Under the pieces are notes generated by a model. The model had not been told where the DNA came from and made no database searches. It was given only the letters and a program-made list of their open reading frames with translations. A stretch of 64,000 nucleotides of DNA from Jeotgalibaca dankookensis (GTDB lineage: Bacteria > Bacillota > Bacilli > Lactobacillales > Aerococcaceae). Position 1 is the first letter of the stretch. Every line of letters begins with the position of its first letter. The position numbers and the translations under genes were made by a program. The stretch lies in assembly GCF_002005405.1 (NCBI RefSeq), contig NZ_CP019728.1:124001-188000 (forward strand), read 5' to 3'. Positions 1 to 7,687 of the stretch are shown one piece after another.

Positions 1-20
1 TTTTTATAAAGAGAGGATAG

Positions 21-698
21 ATGCAGATGACCGTATTTTGGAATTGGAAGAAGACAAATAATGAAAGTGTAAGGGAGTTGGTCATGGATGGAGTCATTGC
101 AGAGAATTCCTGGTTAGACGATGAGGTTACACCTCAACTATTTAAAAATCAATTAGATGAAGGAGATGGGCCTATTATTATCTGGTTGAATTCTCCCGGT
201 GGTGACTGTATTGCAGCCAGTCAAATTTATACGATGTTAATGAATTATCCCAATGAGGTAACAGTTCGAGTAGATGGGCTTGCTGCTTCTGCTGCCAGTG
301 TGATTGCAATGGCCGGAACAACTGTGGAGATGGCACCAACCTCTCTCATGATGATTCATAATCCATTAACAGCGGTGATGGGAAGCAGTAAAGAAATGAG
401 TCGAGCGATTGTTATGTTAGAGGAAGTGAAAGAATCAATTATTAATGCCTATGAACTAAAAACTGATTTATCAAGAGAAGAATTGTCTAAGATGATGGAT
501 GCTGAAACTTGGATGAATGCGAATAAAGCCAAAGAACTCGGCTTCTGCGATGTGATTTATCAAGGTGATAAAGAGCTTGCGTTATCAAATTATTCTTTTT
601 CAACGAAGCAATTAGCTCTTGAATTTGTCGCGAAGTTAGAAACTAAATACACACCGATTCAATCATTTTATGATCGCTTAGAGCGATTGAAATATTAG
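21..698 (+). CDS. Phage prohead protease, ClpP family
   Basis: A 225-residue ClpP-like serine peptidase that in HK97-type phages trims the scaffold part of the capsid protein during head assembly. The sequence shows the crotonase-like core: a SPGGD oxyanion-type turn near residue 60, the nucleophile serine in GLAASAASV near residue 91, and the histidine in MMIHNPL near residue 113. It lies 12 bases upstream of the major capsid gene, the usual order. The start follows a GAGAGG Shine-Dalgarno; an ATG two codons later is possible. Family length is typical. The upstream portal and terminase genes would lie outside the window. Confidence 0.93.
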   Translation: MQMTVFWNWKKTNNESVRELVMDGVIAENSWLDDEVTPQLFKNQLDEGDGPIIIWLNSPGGDCIAASQIYTMLMNYPNEVTVRVDGLAASAASVIAMAGTTVEMAPTSLMMIHNPLTAVMGSSKEMSRAIVMLEEVKESIINAYELKTDLSREELSKMMDAETWMNANKAKELGFCDVIYQGDKELALSNYSFSTKQLALEFVAKLETKYTPIQSFYDRLERLKY

Positions 699-710
699 GA
701 GGAAAATTTA

Positions 711-1907
711 ATGAATAAATTACAAGAATTAAGACAAAAACGTGCTAAAGCCTGGGATCAAACCAAGGCTTTTTTAGATGATTGCTATAAAGTGTCAGAT
801 GTCTTATCAGCAGAAGATACGCAGCGCTATGAAGCGATGGAGGAAGAAGTTATTTCTTTAGGTCATGAAATTGAACGTTTAGAAAAACAACTAGAAATGG
901 ATAAAGTGATGAACCAAGCTACTTCACAAGGTATTGTCACATCACCGCAGAGTACAAAAGAAATTGCGTCAGGGAAAGCCAGCCCAGAATATGAACAAGC
1001 ATTTTGGAATGTAATGCGCGGTAAGAATAGCGGTGTTATACAGAATGCACTGCAGGTTGGAACGGATTCAGAAGGTGGGTATTTAGTCCCAGATGAATTT
1101 GAACGACAATTAATAGAAGGATTAGAGTCAGAAAATATCTTCCGCCGCATTGCGAAAGTCATTCAAACGAGTAGCGGTGAACGAAAAATTCCAGTGGTCG
1201 CTTCAAAAGGAGATGCTTCTTGGATGGATGAAGAAGGGTCCTATGTTGAGAGTGATTTGAATTTCAATCAAGTTTTATTAGGAGCTCATAAATTGGGGAC
1301 TTTAGTAAAAGTATCAGAGGAATTATTAAACGATTCTGCGTTTAATTTACCAAGTTATATTGCGCGTGAGTTTGCTCGCCGATTAGGATCTAAGGAAGAA
1401 GAGGCCTTCTTAGTAGGGGATGGGGTTGGAAAACCATTAGGGCTCCTTTCTGATAATTCTGTGGAGGTAGGAATTACTACTACTTCTGATAAGGCAATCA
1501 CTTTCGATAATCTTATTGATTTATATTATTCCGTTAAAGAACCTTACCGTAAAAATTCAGTATTCATTATGAATGACCAAACGGTCAAAGCCATTCGTCA
1601 GCTAAAGGATGCTAATGGCCAATATATCTGGCAGCCATCTTTAGTGGCCGGTACACCAGATAAAATTTTAAACTGTCCTGTCCTAACCTCTCCTTATGTT
1701 CCGGAAATTGCAGCTGGAGCAACCACTGTGATTTTTGGTGATTTCAGTTACTACTGGATTGCGGATCGAGAAGGACGCAGCTTTAAACGATTAAATGAAT
1801 TATATGCGACGACAGGTCAGGTTGGTTTTTTAGGGTCACAAAGAGTGGACGGAAAGCTGATCTTACCAGAAGCTGTTAAGTTATTGAAACAAAAAGCGGG
1901 TGCTTAA
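711..1907 (+). CDS. Phage major capsid protein, HK97 family
   Basis: A 398-residue HK97-fold capsid protein. Residues 1-95 form a charged, coiled-coil-rich delta (scaffold) domain, expected to be removed by the protease encoded just upstream. The shell domain starts near YEQAFWNVMRG (about residue 103) and runs through the family signatures EGGYLVPDEF, ENIFRRIAKV, GDGVGKPLG and IFGDFSYYWIADR. An AGGAGG site precedes the ATG. The shell half is clearly homologous to the lone capsid gene inside the inserted island at 14571-15479, which lacks the delta domain. Confidence 0.95.
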   Translation: MNKLQELRQKRAKAWDQTKAFLDDCYKVSDVLSAEDTQRYEAMEEEVISLGHEIERLEKQLEMDKVMNQATSQGIVTSPQSTKEIASGKASPEYEQAFWNVMRGKNSGVIQNALQVGTDSEGGYLVPDEFERQLIEGLESENIFRRIAKVIQTSSGERKIPVVASKGDASWMDEEGSYVESDLNFNQVLLGAHKLGTLVKVSEELLNDSAFNLPSYIAREFARRLGSKEEEAFLVGDGVGKPLGLLSDNSVEVGITTTSDKAITFDNLIDLYYSVKEPYRKNSVFIMNDQTVKAIRQLKDANGQYIWQPSLVAGTPDKILNCPVLTSPYVPEIAAGATTVIFGDFSYYWIADREGRSFKRLNELYATTGQVGFLGSQRVDGKLILPEAVKLLKQKAGA

Positions 1908-1926
1908 TAGTTAGTAGGTGAATGTA

Positions 1927-2202
1927 ATGGTAGTTAGTTTAGAAGAAGCAAAGCTATTTTTAAGGGTAGAGAATGAAGTTGAAGATAGTCTGATTACTCA
2001 ACTCATTCAATCCTCCCAGCAAACTGTAGAAAATACATTAAGACACACATTGACAGAATATGATGAAGTCCCAGCAGATATTATCATGGCTATCCTTTAT
2101 GGGGTAGCCTATTTATATGAAAATCGAGAAACTGCAGATTTTAATTCCATGATTCAGTTAATGAGGGCGATTCTGTTTCCTTATCGAAATGAGGTTTTTT
2201 AA
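1927..2202 (+). CDS. Phage head-tail connector protein (gp6-like)
   Basis: A small protein of about 91 residues resembling the HK97 gp6 / SPP1 gp15-like connector that extends the portal ring. The pattern VSLEEAKLFLRVENEVEDS followed by a helical DSLITQLIQSS-type segment is typical of this family, in which the opening reads VTLEEAKxxLRxD. The ATG at 1927 is preferred over the GTG at 1918 because a TAGGTG site sits 6 bases upstream of it. The stop codon overlaps the next start by one base, showing translational coupling. Confidence 0.85.
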   Translation: MVVSLEEAKLFLRVENEVEDSLITQLIQSSQQTVENTLRHTLTEYDEVPADIIMAILYGVAYLYENRETADFNSMIQLMRAILFPYRNEVF

Positions 2203-2531
2203 TGAATATTACGATCAATGATTTAAACCAAAGAATTAGTTTTGCAGAGGAACGCACATTAGTGGATGAATATGGGACGCCATATGGGAAAGAGTATGTT
2301 GAATTTGGATCCGCATGGGCTCATGTATCAAATCTTCATGGCGACGAATATTATTCGGCTTTAGGATTATCATTAGAAAAGGAATTAAAATTTACAATCC
2401 GGTATCGAGACGACATTTCTGAAGATACTGCGATAACGTTTAGAGACAATGTTTATAACATTACCTTTATCGATAATATCCGCTATCGCAATCGATTTAT
2501 GGAATTACGTGCATCTTTGAGAGGTGGGTGA
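2202..2531 (+). CDS. Phage head closure protein (SPP1 gp16-like family)
   Basis: A 109-residue protein of the phage head-tail joining family: LNQRISF at the start, EYGTPYGKEYVEFGSAWAHV in the middle, then FTIRYRDDI and NVYNITFIDNI, all typical of head-closure adaptor proteins. It follows the connector with a one-base overlap. The C-terminus ends abruptly with a Gly-Gly pair. Only 6 bases separate it from the holin gene, although tail-completion, tail-tube and tape-measure genes would be expected here, so a deletion joint very likely lies at its 3' end. Confidence 0.87.
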   Translation: MNITINDLNQRISFAEERTLVDEYGTPYGKEYVEFGSAWAHVSNLHGDEYYSALGLSLEKELKFTIRYRDDISEDTAITFRDNVYNITFIDNIRYRNRFMELRASLRGG

Positions 2532-2537
2532 GGATGA

Positions 2538-2963
2538 TTGAAAACACTATTAAATTCAAATGTGGTAAATAATACTAGCGCGATTTTCGGAGGCATATTG
2601 GGGTGGTATCTAGGGCCAATAGACGGTCTACTAACAATCCTTCTTACTTTAGTTATATCGGATTACGTTACTGGGTTATTAAGAGCTTATCATGATCATG
2701 AATTGTCGAGCCGAGTAGGGCGTAAAGGTATTACAAAGAAATTTATGATTTTTGTCATTGTAGGTTTAGCTAACTTATTAGATGTTCATATTTTTGGTGG
2801 AGAGTCTGCAGTGTTGAGAACAGCTGCAATAAGTTTTTATGCCTCAAATGAAGGATTATCTATTGTGGAAAATGCAATTCAAATAGGTTTGCCAGTGCCA
2901 CCCAAAATCAAAGAAGCACTCAAACAAATTAATCATTCTGAAGATAAAGATGCGGAAAGTTAG
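2538..2963 (+). CDS. Phage holin, TcdE/Cph1-type (phage_holin_4 family)
   Basis: A 141-residue membrane protein that would permeabilise the membrane for the adjacent endolysin. It has hydrophobic segments near residues 15-45 and 70-90 and the family signature of an Asp in the first membrane segment (ISDYVTGLLRAY) followed by SSRVGRKGITKK. The start is TTG, placed after a GAGGTGGGTGAGG ribosome binding site; a nearby ATG is out of frame. The endolysin gene follows 8 bases downstream. Confidence 0.88.
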   Translation: MKTLLNSNVVNNTSAIFGGILGWYLGPIDGLLTILLTLVISDYVTGLLRAYHDHELSSRVGRKGITKKFMIFVIVGLANLLDVHIFGGESAVLRTAAISFYASNEGLSIVENAIQIGLPVPPKIKEALKQINHSEDKDAES

Positions 2964-2971
2964 GAGAAGTT

Positions 2972-4414
2972 ATGGAATTAAACTATCAAGGTGCTACCTT
3001 AGCACCAGAGGTAATTCAGCTCATATTAGACAAAGCAAACACTTACTTAATTTTATCTTCCCTATTAATTACACAACTACATGTTGAAAGTATATGGGGC
3101 AAGAGTCCGGTTGCGATTCAAAATAATAACTTATCGGGTATGAGTATGCCTTTTAGTGAAGAAAGTTTAGATGTTGTAGTGAGACCATCTGGAATTACTG
3201 TGACCAAAGGAAGTAAACGACCGGATAGAGAAGGTGGATATTATTATCGATACCAGTCGTTAGCGGACTTTGTTGAGGATTGGGCCTACTTACTACGTCC
3301 TGGAGGAATTTACAATGTGAGTGGCCAAATTGAGTTTGAAGTAGCCGTTAAAGGTTTATTTAAGGTGGGCGGTGCAAAATATGATTATGCAGCCACTGGC
3401 TATCAGAATTATTTGAAACTAATGATAGATAAAAGAAAAGCCATTAATGCGGCAAATTCAGGTGCGTTGGATGTGTTAGATGAAGGAGGAATGCAGATGC
3501 CTGTAAGTGCAAAAAATATAATACAAGTAGCAAAAAATTACCTTGGTATGACTAAACAATCAACTAGCCATAAAAATTTAATTGACCGTTATAATCAGGT
3601 GAAGCCATTACCAGTGGGCTATCATGTAAAATATACCGATGATTGGTGTGATGCCTTTATTACGGTTATATCCGATGAATCAGGGGCAACAGACTTAATT
3701 GGGCGGGAGTGTGGGGTCGAACGTCATAAAAATATCTTTAAACAAAAAGGGATCTGGTATCAACTTAAATCTTCTGAGAATACATACTTACCTTTGCCAG
3801 GTGATATCGTTATTTTTAGATGGGACCATCTACGAACTGGCTGGGCACAACACATTGGGCTGGTAGAATCGGTATCTGGAAATAACATCAATACAATAGA
3901 GGGGAATGCGATTATTAATGGTGTTTCGCAAGTAGCCAGAAGAAGCTATCATAAGTATTCTAGTACCATTCAGGGCTATGCAAGACCGCGTTATGGTTTT
4001 GTGACATCCAACAGAGGACTTCCTATTCAAGAAGTAGCACGTGAAGTGATTCAAGGAAAATGGGGAAATGGAAATGCTCGGACACAACGATTAGAACAAG
4101 CCGGCTATGATGCGGTAAAAGTTCAAAAAGAAGTGAACCGTCAAATCCAACCCATTACAAAGGAGCAGTTAGTTGGTGAAATTATTTCCGGAAAGCATGG
4201 CGACGGTCAAGAGAGAATTCAAAGCATTCGTTCACTGGGGCATGATCCAGAACTGATACAAAAAGCAGTAAATGAGAAGTTAAAAAATGATAAAGACCTA
4301 ATTACATTGTCTTCTGAACAAGCCGCAGGTGGTGAGCAGCCTCAACCAAGAAAAGGAGAAGGTGAAGTCGAAGTAGATGGCGTAATATATTTAGTAACCA
4401 TGAAAGAGAAATAA
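2972..4414 (+). CDS. Phage endolysin: glucosaminidase, CHAP-like amidase and two CW_7-like repeats
   Basis: A 480-residue modular cell-wall hydrolase. Residues 1-165 resemble N-acetylglucosaminidase domains, with the likely catalytic Glu in QLHVESIWG. Residues about 185-345 resemble a CHAP/NlpC amidase with Cys in DDWCDAF, His in AQHIGLVE and Asn in EGNA. The C-terminus carries two tandem repeats of about 38 residues (EVIQGKWGNGNARTQRL and EIISGKHGDGQERIQSI) matching Cpl-7-type CW_7 wall-binding repeats. It has no signal peptide, consistent with holin-dependent release. A strong terminator follows. Confidence 0.92.
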   Translation: MELNYQGATLAPEVIQLILDKANTYLILSSLLITQLHVESIWGKSPVAIQNNNLSGMSMPFSEESLDVVVRPSGITVTKGSKRPDREGGYYYRYQSLADFVEDWAYLLRPGGIYNVSGQIEFEVAVKGLFKVGGAKYDYAATGYQNYLKLMIDKRKAINAANSGALDVLDEGGMQMPVSAKNIIQVAKNYLGMTKQSTSHKNLIDRYNQVKPLPVGYHVKYTDDWCDAFITVISDESGATDLIGRECGVERHKNIFKQKGIWYQLKSSENTYLPLPGDIVIFRWDHLRTGWAQHIGLVESVSGNNINTIEGNAIINGVSQVARRSYHKYSSTIQGYARPRYGFVTSNRGLPIQEVAREVIQGKWGNGNARTQRLEQAGYDAVKVQKEVNRQIQPITKEQLVGEIISGKHGDGQERIQSIRSLGHDPELIQKAVNEKLKNDKDLITLSSEQAAGGEQPQPRKGEGEVEVDGVIYLVTMKEK

Positions 4415-4420
4415 TAAGAT

Positions 4421-4457
4421 GACCTACTAGCATTCTGTGCTGGTAGGTCTATTTTTT
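4421..4457 (+). terminator. Rho-independent terminator after endolysin
   Basis: A 12-base stem, GACCTACTAGCA paired with TGCTGGTAGGTC (one wobble), is followed by a T-rich run ending in seven T. It closes the head-lysis transcript. Confidence 0.9.
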
Positions 4458-4575
4458 TGCCTAAATTTTTTAGACCGTCCGAATTCATTCATTCTCCTGG
4501 CTAATAGTAAGAGGGAGACTAACTTACAAAAGAACTCACCTCTATTTTGGCGATAAAGCAATAAGGAGGAGAACG

Positions 4576-4749
4576 ATGAAAGACAAAATAACAACATCAC
4601 AATTTTATGATGAAATAGATTATTTTCTGGCTGAACAAGCCTTAAATGAATTAAAGGAAGTCGGTCTAATCACTGAGGAGGAAAAGGCGGAAATACATCA
4701 ATTAAACTTAGAAAAATTCAATCCATACTTAAAGGATTTACTGGTCTAA
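4576..4749 (+). CDS. Small acidic protein upstream of recombinases (SHOCT-like)
   Basis: A 57-residue ORF behind an AAGGAGGAGAACG ribosome binding site. The middle reads LNELKEVGLITEEEKAEI, the short helix-turn-helix pattern (L..L...G.IT.EEF) seen in SHOCT domains and in the tiny proteins that commonly precede large serine recombinases in prophages. It sits 57 bases before the first recombinase gene. Function unknown; a role in recombination directionality is only a guess from position. Confidence 0.7.
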   Translation: MKDKITTSQFYDEIDYFLAEQALNELKEVGLITEEEKAEIHQLNLEKFNPYLKDLLV

Positions 4750-4806
4750 AACGTTGATAGCATAGGGTTTTAGAGGTAATATGTGACTGCCGAAGGAGGT
4801 GAGATT

Positions 4807-6354
4807 ATGAAGAAAGTAACAAAAATAGAAGCGGTGCAGCAACCGTTAAATAATAATCGAACTCGTGTAGCAGCTTACTGTAGAGTGTCAACGGATAGCG
4901 AAGAACAATTAGGTTCTTTAGAAAGTCAAGTGGCGCATTATGATCAACTCATTGATTCTCATCCAGAATGGGAAAAAATAGGGATCTATTCGGATGATGG
5001 TATTACTGGAACGAATATGGATAAACGGCCAGGTCTACAATCTCTAATTGATGATTGCAAGCAATTAAAGATTGACCTTGTGTTGATAAAATCCATTTCA
5101 AGATTTTCAAGAAACATCTTGGAATGTTTAACCGTAGTCAGAGAATTAAGTGCGTTAAAAATAGCTGTTCATTTCGATAAAGAAAACTTGAATACACAAC
5201 AGATGGATGGTGAATTATTACTATCCTCAATGAGTATCTTAGCGGAGAATGAATCACGAACAATATCCGAAAATATCAAGTGGTCACTGAGAAAGCGCGT
5301 TGAGAATAATTCCTATCGACACATTAGTGCACCATATGGTTATAAAGTTATAAATAATAATCTAGAAATAGATGAAAAGGAAGCAAGGATTATCCAAGAT
5401 ATTTTTGAAAGCTATCTGGCTGGGGAAGGGACTTATCGCTTTGCCAATAAGCTCAACTCTAAAGATATAACTCCGCCTAGGAAAGAGATATGGCGAGATA
5501 GTACGATTTTGTATATTTTGACAAATGAACGTTATGTTGGAGATTTTTTGTATCAAAAAACATACACTGACTCGGAATTTCAGCGTCATGTTAACGACGG
5601 TGATGTTGATATGTTATACATTCCAGATAATCATGAGGCTATTATTTCAAGAGAAGACTTTGAAAAAGTTAAGGATTTACTCAGTAATCGAAGTGAAACC
5701 AAAGTAAGTCGAGGCAATACTGTCTACCCCTTAACGAAGAAAATAATATGCGGTCATTGTGGAAGTAATTATAAAAGGAGAATTCACTATTCCACTAATC
5801 AAAGCAATTACATAGCTTGGTGCTGTCCTACGCATATCAGTAACAAGGAACAGTGCCCGATGAAATTTATAAAAGAAACTGACATTCAAGCGGCATTCAT
5901 GACCATGATAAACAAGCTAATATTTGCTAGAGAAGAACTTATTGAAGAAACGATTAACGCTTTTAGTGAAACATCTTTTGTCACTCAAAACCGATTGAAT
6001 ATTGTAGAGGAAAAAATTATGGATTGTCAGAATAACATCCAAACACTTACGGAACTTAATAGTAGTGGGTTGATAGATGTTGAATTTTATCATCAGTACT
6101 TGAACCGAATAGAACAAGAAAAGAAGAATCTGTTGAACGAAAAACGAACTGTTCTTGAGGAAGATGAAAATAAATTAATTCGATTTCAAGAATTGAAGAA
6201 ACTGAATCAATTATTGAAACGAAGGAATCCATTTAATGAGCATGAGGATAATGTATTAAGTGAATTCTTAGAAAGGGTAAAAGTAGAGAATCGAGAAACC
6301 TTTCATTTTTATCTAAAATGTGGTTTAAGATTTACGGAAAGGAGTAGTCAATGA
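4807..6354 (+). CDS. Large serine recombinase 1 (intact)
   Basis: A 515-residue site-specific recombinase for prophage integration and excision. The N-terminal resolvase domain has the nucleophile Ser in AAYCRVSTD, the GIYSDDGITGT loop and the KSISRFSRN arginines. The recombinase domain follows (YGYKV, TNERYVGDFLYQKT), then a zinc-ribbon (ICGHCGSNY with WCCPTH and EQCPM) and a C-terminal coiled coil. The ATG at 4807 is chosen over an upstream GTG because AAGGAGGTGAG lies 4-14 bases before it. Its stop overlaps the next gene as ATGA. Confidence 0.94.
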   Translation: MKKVTKIEAVQQPLNNNRTRVAAYCRVSTDSEEQLGSLESQVAHYDQLIDSHPEWEKIGIYSDDGITGTNMDKRPGLQSLIDDCKQLKIDLVLIKSISRFSRNILECLTVVRELSALKIAVHFDKENLNTQQMDGELLLSSMSILAENESRTISENIKWSLRKRVENNSYRHISAPYGYKVINNNLEIDEKEARIIQDIFESYLAGEGTYRFANKLNSKDITPPRKEIWRDSTILYILTNERYVGDFLYQKTYTDSEFQRHVNDGDVDMLYIPDNHEAIISREDFEKVKDLLSNRSETKVSRGNTVYPLTKKIICGHCGSNYKRRIHYSTNQSNYIAWCCPTHISNKEQCPMKFIKETDIQAAFMTMINKLIFAREELIEETINAFSETSFVTQNRLNIVEEKIMDCQNNIQTLTELNSSGLIDVEFYHQYLNRIEQEKKNLLNEKRTVLEEDENKLIRFQELKKLNQLLKRRNPFNEHEDNVLSEFLERVKVENRETFHFYLKCGLRFTERSSQ

Positions 6355-6758
6355 AAACCTATTACGGATATCAGATAAAACATGGTGAAATAACAGTCGA
6401 TGAAAACGAAGCGAGAATAATTAGGGATTTATTTGAAATATACTTAACTGGAAAGTCTTTGGTTAAAGTGGGTGAAGAAGCGGGCCTCAATAAAACCCAT
6501 GGATTTATTGGTAGGGTTCTGGCAAATCCAATATATATGGGGACCGATTTTTATCCGGCAATTGTTTCAATAGAACTATATGAAAAAGTTCAAATGGAAC
6601 GTGAGAGGCGAAAAAATAAGCTAGGACGAAACTTTGAGTGTAAGCCCCTTAAAATGTCTATCTCCACTAAGTTTCAATGGAAGAATAAAGTCAAATTACC
6701 ACGAGACCCCCTACGAAAGGCATCAGTGCTGTATGAAAGCATAGAGGTGGAAGTATGA
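6351..6758 (+). CDS. Serine recombinase accessory protein 2 (recombinase domain only)
   Basis: A 135-residue protein matching only the recombinase (DNA-binding) domain: [18 protein letters not shown], then [17 protein letters not shown] and [16 protein letters not shown]. The catalytic resolvase domain, the zinc ribbon and the coiled coil are missing. It is translationally coupled to both neighbours (ATGA overlaps), so it is a regular middle member of a three-gene cassette rather than random debris. Such catalytic-domain-less partners occur in multi-recombinase cassettes; it may bind DNA alongside the full-length enzymes. Confidence 0.8.
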   Translation: MKTYYGYQIKHGEITVDENEARIIRDLFEIYLTGKSLVKVGEEAGLNKTHGFIGRVLANPIYMGTDFYPAIVSIELYEKVQMERERRKNKLGRNFECKPLKMSISTKFQWKNKVKLPRDPLRKASVLYESIEVEV

Positions 6759-7147
6759 AAGATAAAAGAGTTATGGTAATTCCAGCTCGTAAAAAAATAC
6801 AAGAGGGTGCATTAGATAAAGAACATCCAAAATTGAGAGTCGCTGCTTACTGTCGAGTATCTACAGAAAGTGAAGAACAAACTGGAAGTTTCGAGACCCA
6901 GGTTAGTCACTATACGAATTATATTAACAAAAATCCTGACTGGCGATTAGTTGATATTTATGCGGATGAAGGTATTTCAGGGACTAATACTAAGAATCGC
7001 AAAGAGTTTAATCGAATGATTGATGAGTGTATGGACGGTAGTATTGATTTGATTATTACAAAGTCTATTTCACGATTTGCGAGAAATACTGTGGATTGTT
7101 TGAATTACATTCGTCAATTAAAAGAGCAAAAGGTTGCGGTGTATTTT

Positions 7148-7161
7148 GAAAACATAAACAC
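7148..7161 (+). other. Left attachment site (attL) of the island
   Basis: GAAAACATAAACAC encodes Glu-Asn-Ile-Asn-Thr of recombinase 3 and repeats at 21812-21825 with two synonymous differences. The first eight bases (GAAAACAT) are identical in both copies and are the likely crossover region. The left flank GTATT (7141-7145) and AATAC (21821-21825) would form a small dyad around it in the rejoined site. Confidence 0.75.
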
Positions 7162-7165
7162 TGAT

Positions 7166-7203
7166 ACCCCACGATGCCCGAAAACAGCGGACTTCTGTGG
7201 GGT
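7166..7203 (+). terminator. Hairpin at the island left end
   Basis: ACCCCAC and GTGGGGT form a 7-base stem with a 24-base loop, followed by TTTCATTCATTTTT. It may stop transcription from the recombinase cassette entering the island. The loop is long, so this is a weak call. Confidence 0.35.
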
Positions 7204-7214
7204 TTCATTCATTT

Positions 7215-7234
7215 TTGGTGTTTGTTTGGTGTTT
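7215..7234 (+). repeat. Left subterminal tandem repeat, candidate integrase arm site
   Basis: TTGGTGTTTGTTTGGTGTTT contains two copies of TTGGTGTTT. Nearly the same 20 bases occur in the same orientation close to the right end (21668-21687). Paired subterminal repeats of this kind are typical arm-type binding sites for tyrosine integrases. Confidence 0.6.
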
Positions 7235-7449
7235 AAAGATAGTCAACGATAGTGAATATTACCATACGAAATGGCTTAAACACAGTATTTGAGCAGTGTA
7301 TCAATGCACTTCTTTTTAGTGTTTATTTTTAAAATTATCATGCATTCACATGAAAATCTTGCGATGATGTAAGGTTTTCTTTCTATTTCGTTTAGTAATG
7401 TGTTATACTATTCTTAACTATATTTTACATCCTTGGAGGTGTGCGATTC

Positions 7450-7653
7450 ATGGTGATTAGCTATGATAATCTGTGGAAACTATTGATCGACAAGAAGATG
7501 AATAAAACTGATTTAAAGGATCAAGCTGGCATTACCTATAATATCATCGCCCGCCTTGGTAAAGGAGAATCGGTGAGCATGGAGAGTCTATACAAAATTT
7601 GTAAATGCCTCCAATGTAATATCGGTGACATCATGGAGTTTAAATTCGATTGA
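7450..7653 (+). CDS. Small XRE/Cro-type regulator (YozG-like)
   Basis: A 67-residue one-domain helix-turn-helix protein: LWKLLIDKKMNKTDLKDQAG as the first helices, ITYNIIARLGKGESVSMESL as the recognition part, and the family ending ICKCLQCNIGDIMEF. The ATG at 7450 is used because GGAGG lies 10 bases upstream; the in-frame GTG at 7441 overlaps that site. A TATACT box (7404-7409) lies upstream. It sits 35 bases before hsdR in the same orientation and may act as a controller limiting restriction gene expression, but that is inferred from position. Confidence 0.85.
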   Translation: MVISYDNLWKLLIDKKMNKTDLKDQAGITYNIIARLGKGESVSMESLYKICKCLQCNIGDIMEFKFD

Positions 7654-7687
7654 CATCGTTTAAATAAAATGAAAGGGGCGAAAGTTC

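Larger units (their letters stand above)
6755..7252 (+). pseudogene. Large serine recombinase 3, 5' half (split by island)
   Basis: The reading frame encodes the resolvase domain of a third serine recombinase: nucleophile Ser in [13 protein letters not shown], then [16 protein letters not shown] and [16 protein letters not shown]. After [10 protein letters not shown] (about residue 136) homology stops, and 30 unrelated residues encoded by the inserted island follow. The missing part, beginning with the same ENINT codons, is at 21812-22975. Joining the two gives 518 residues, close to the 515 of recombinase 1. Any protein made from this half lacks the DNA-binding parts. Confidence 0.95.
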
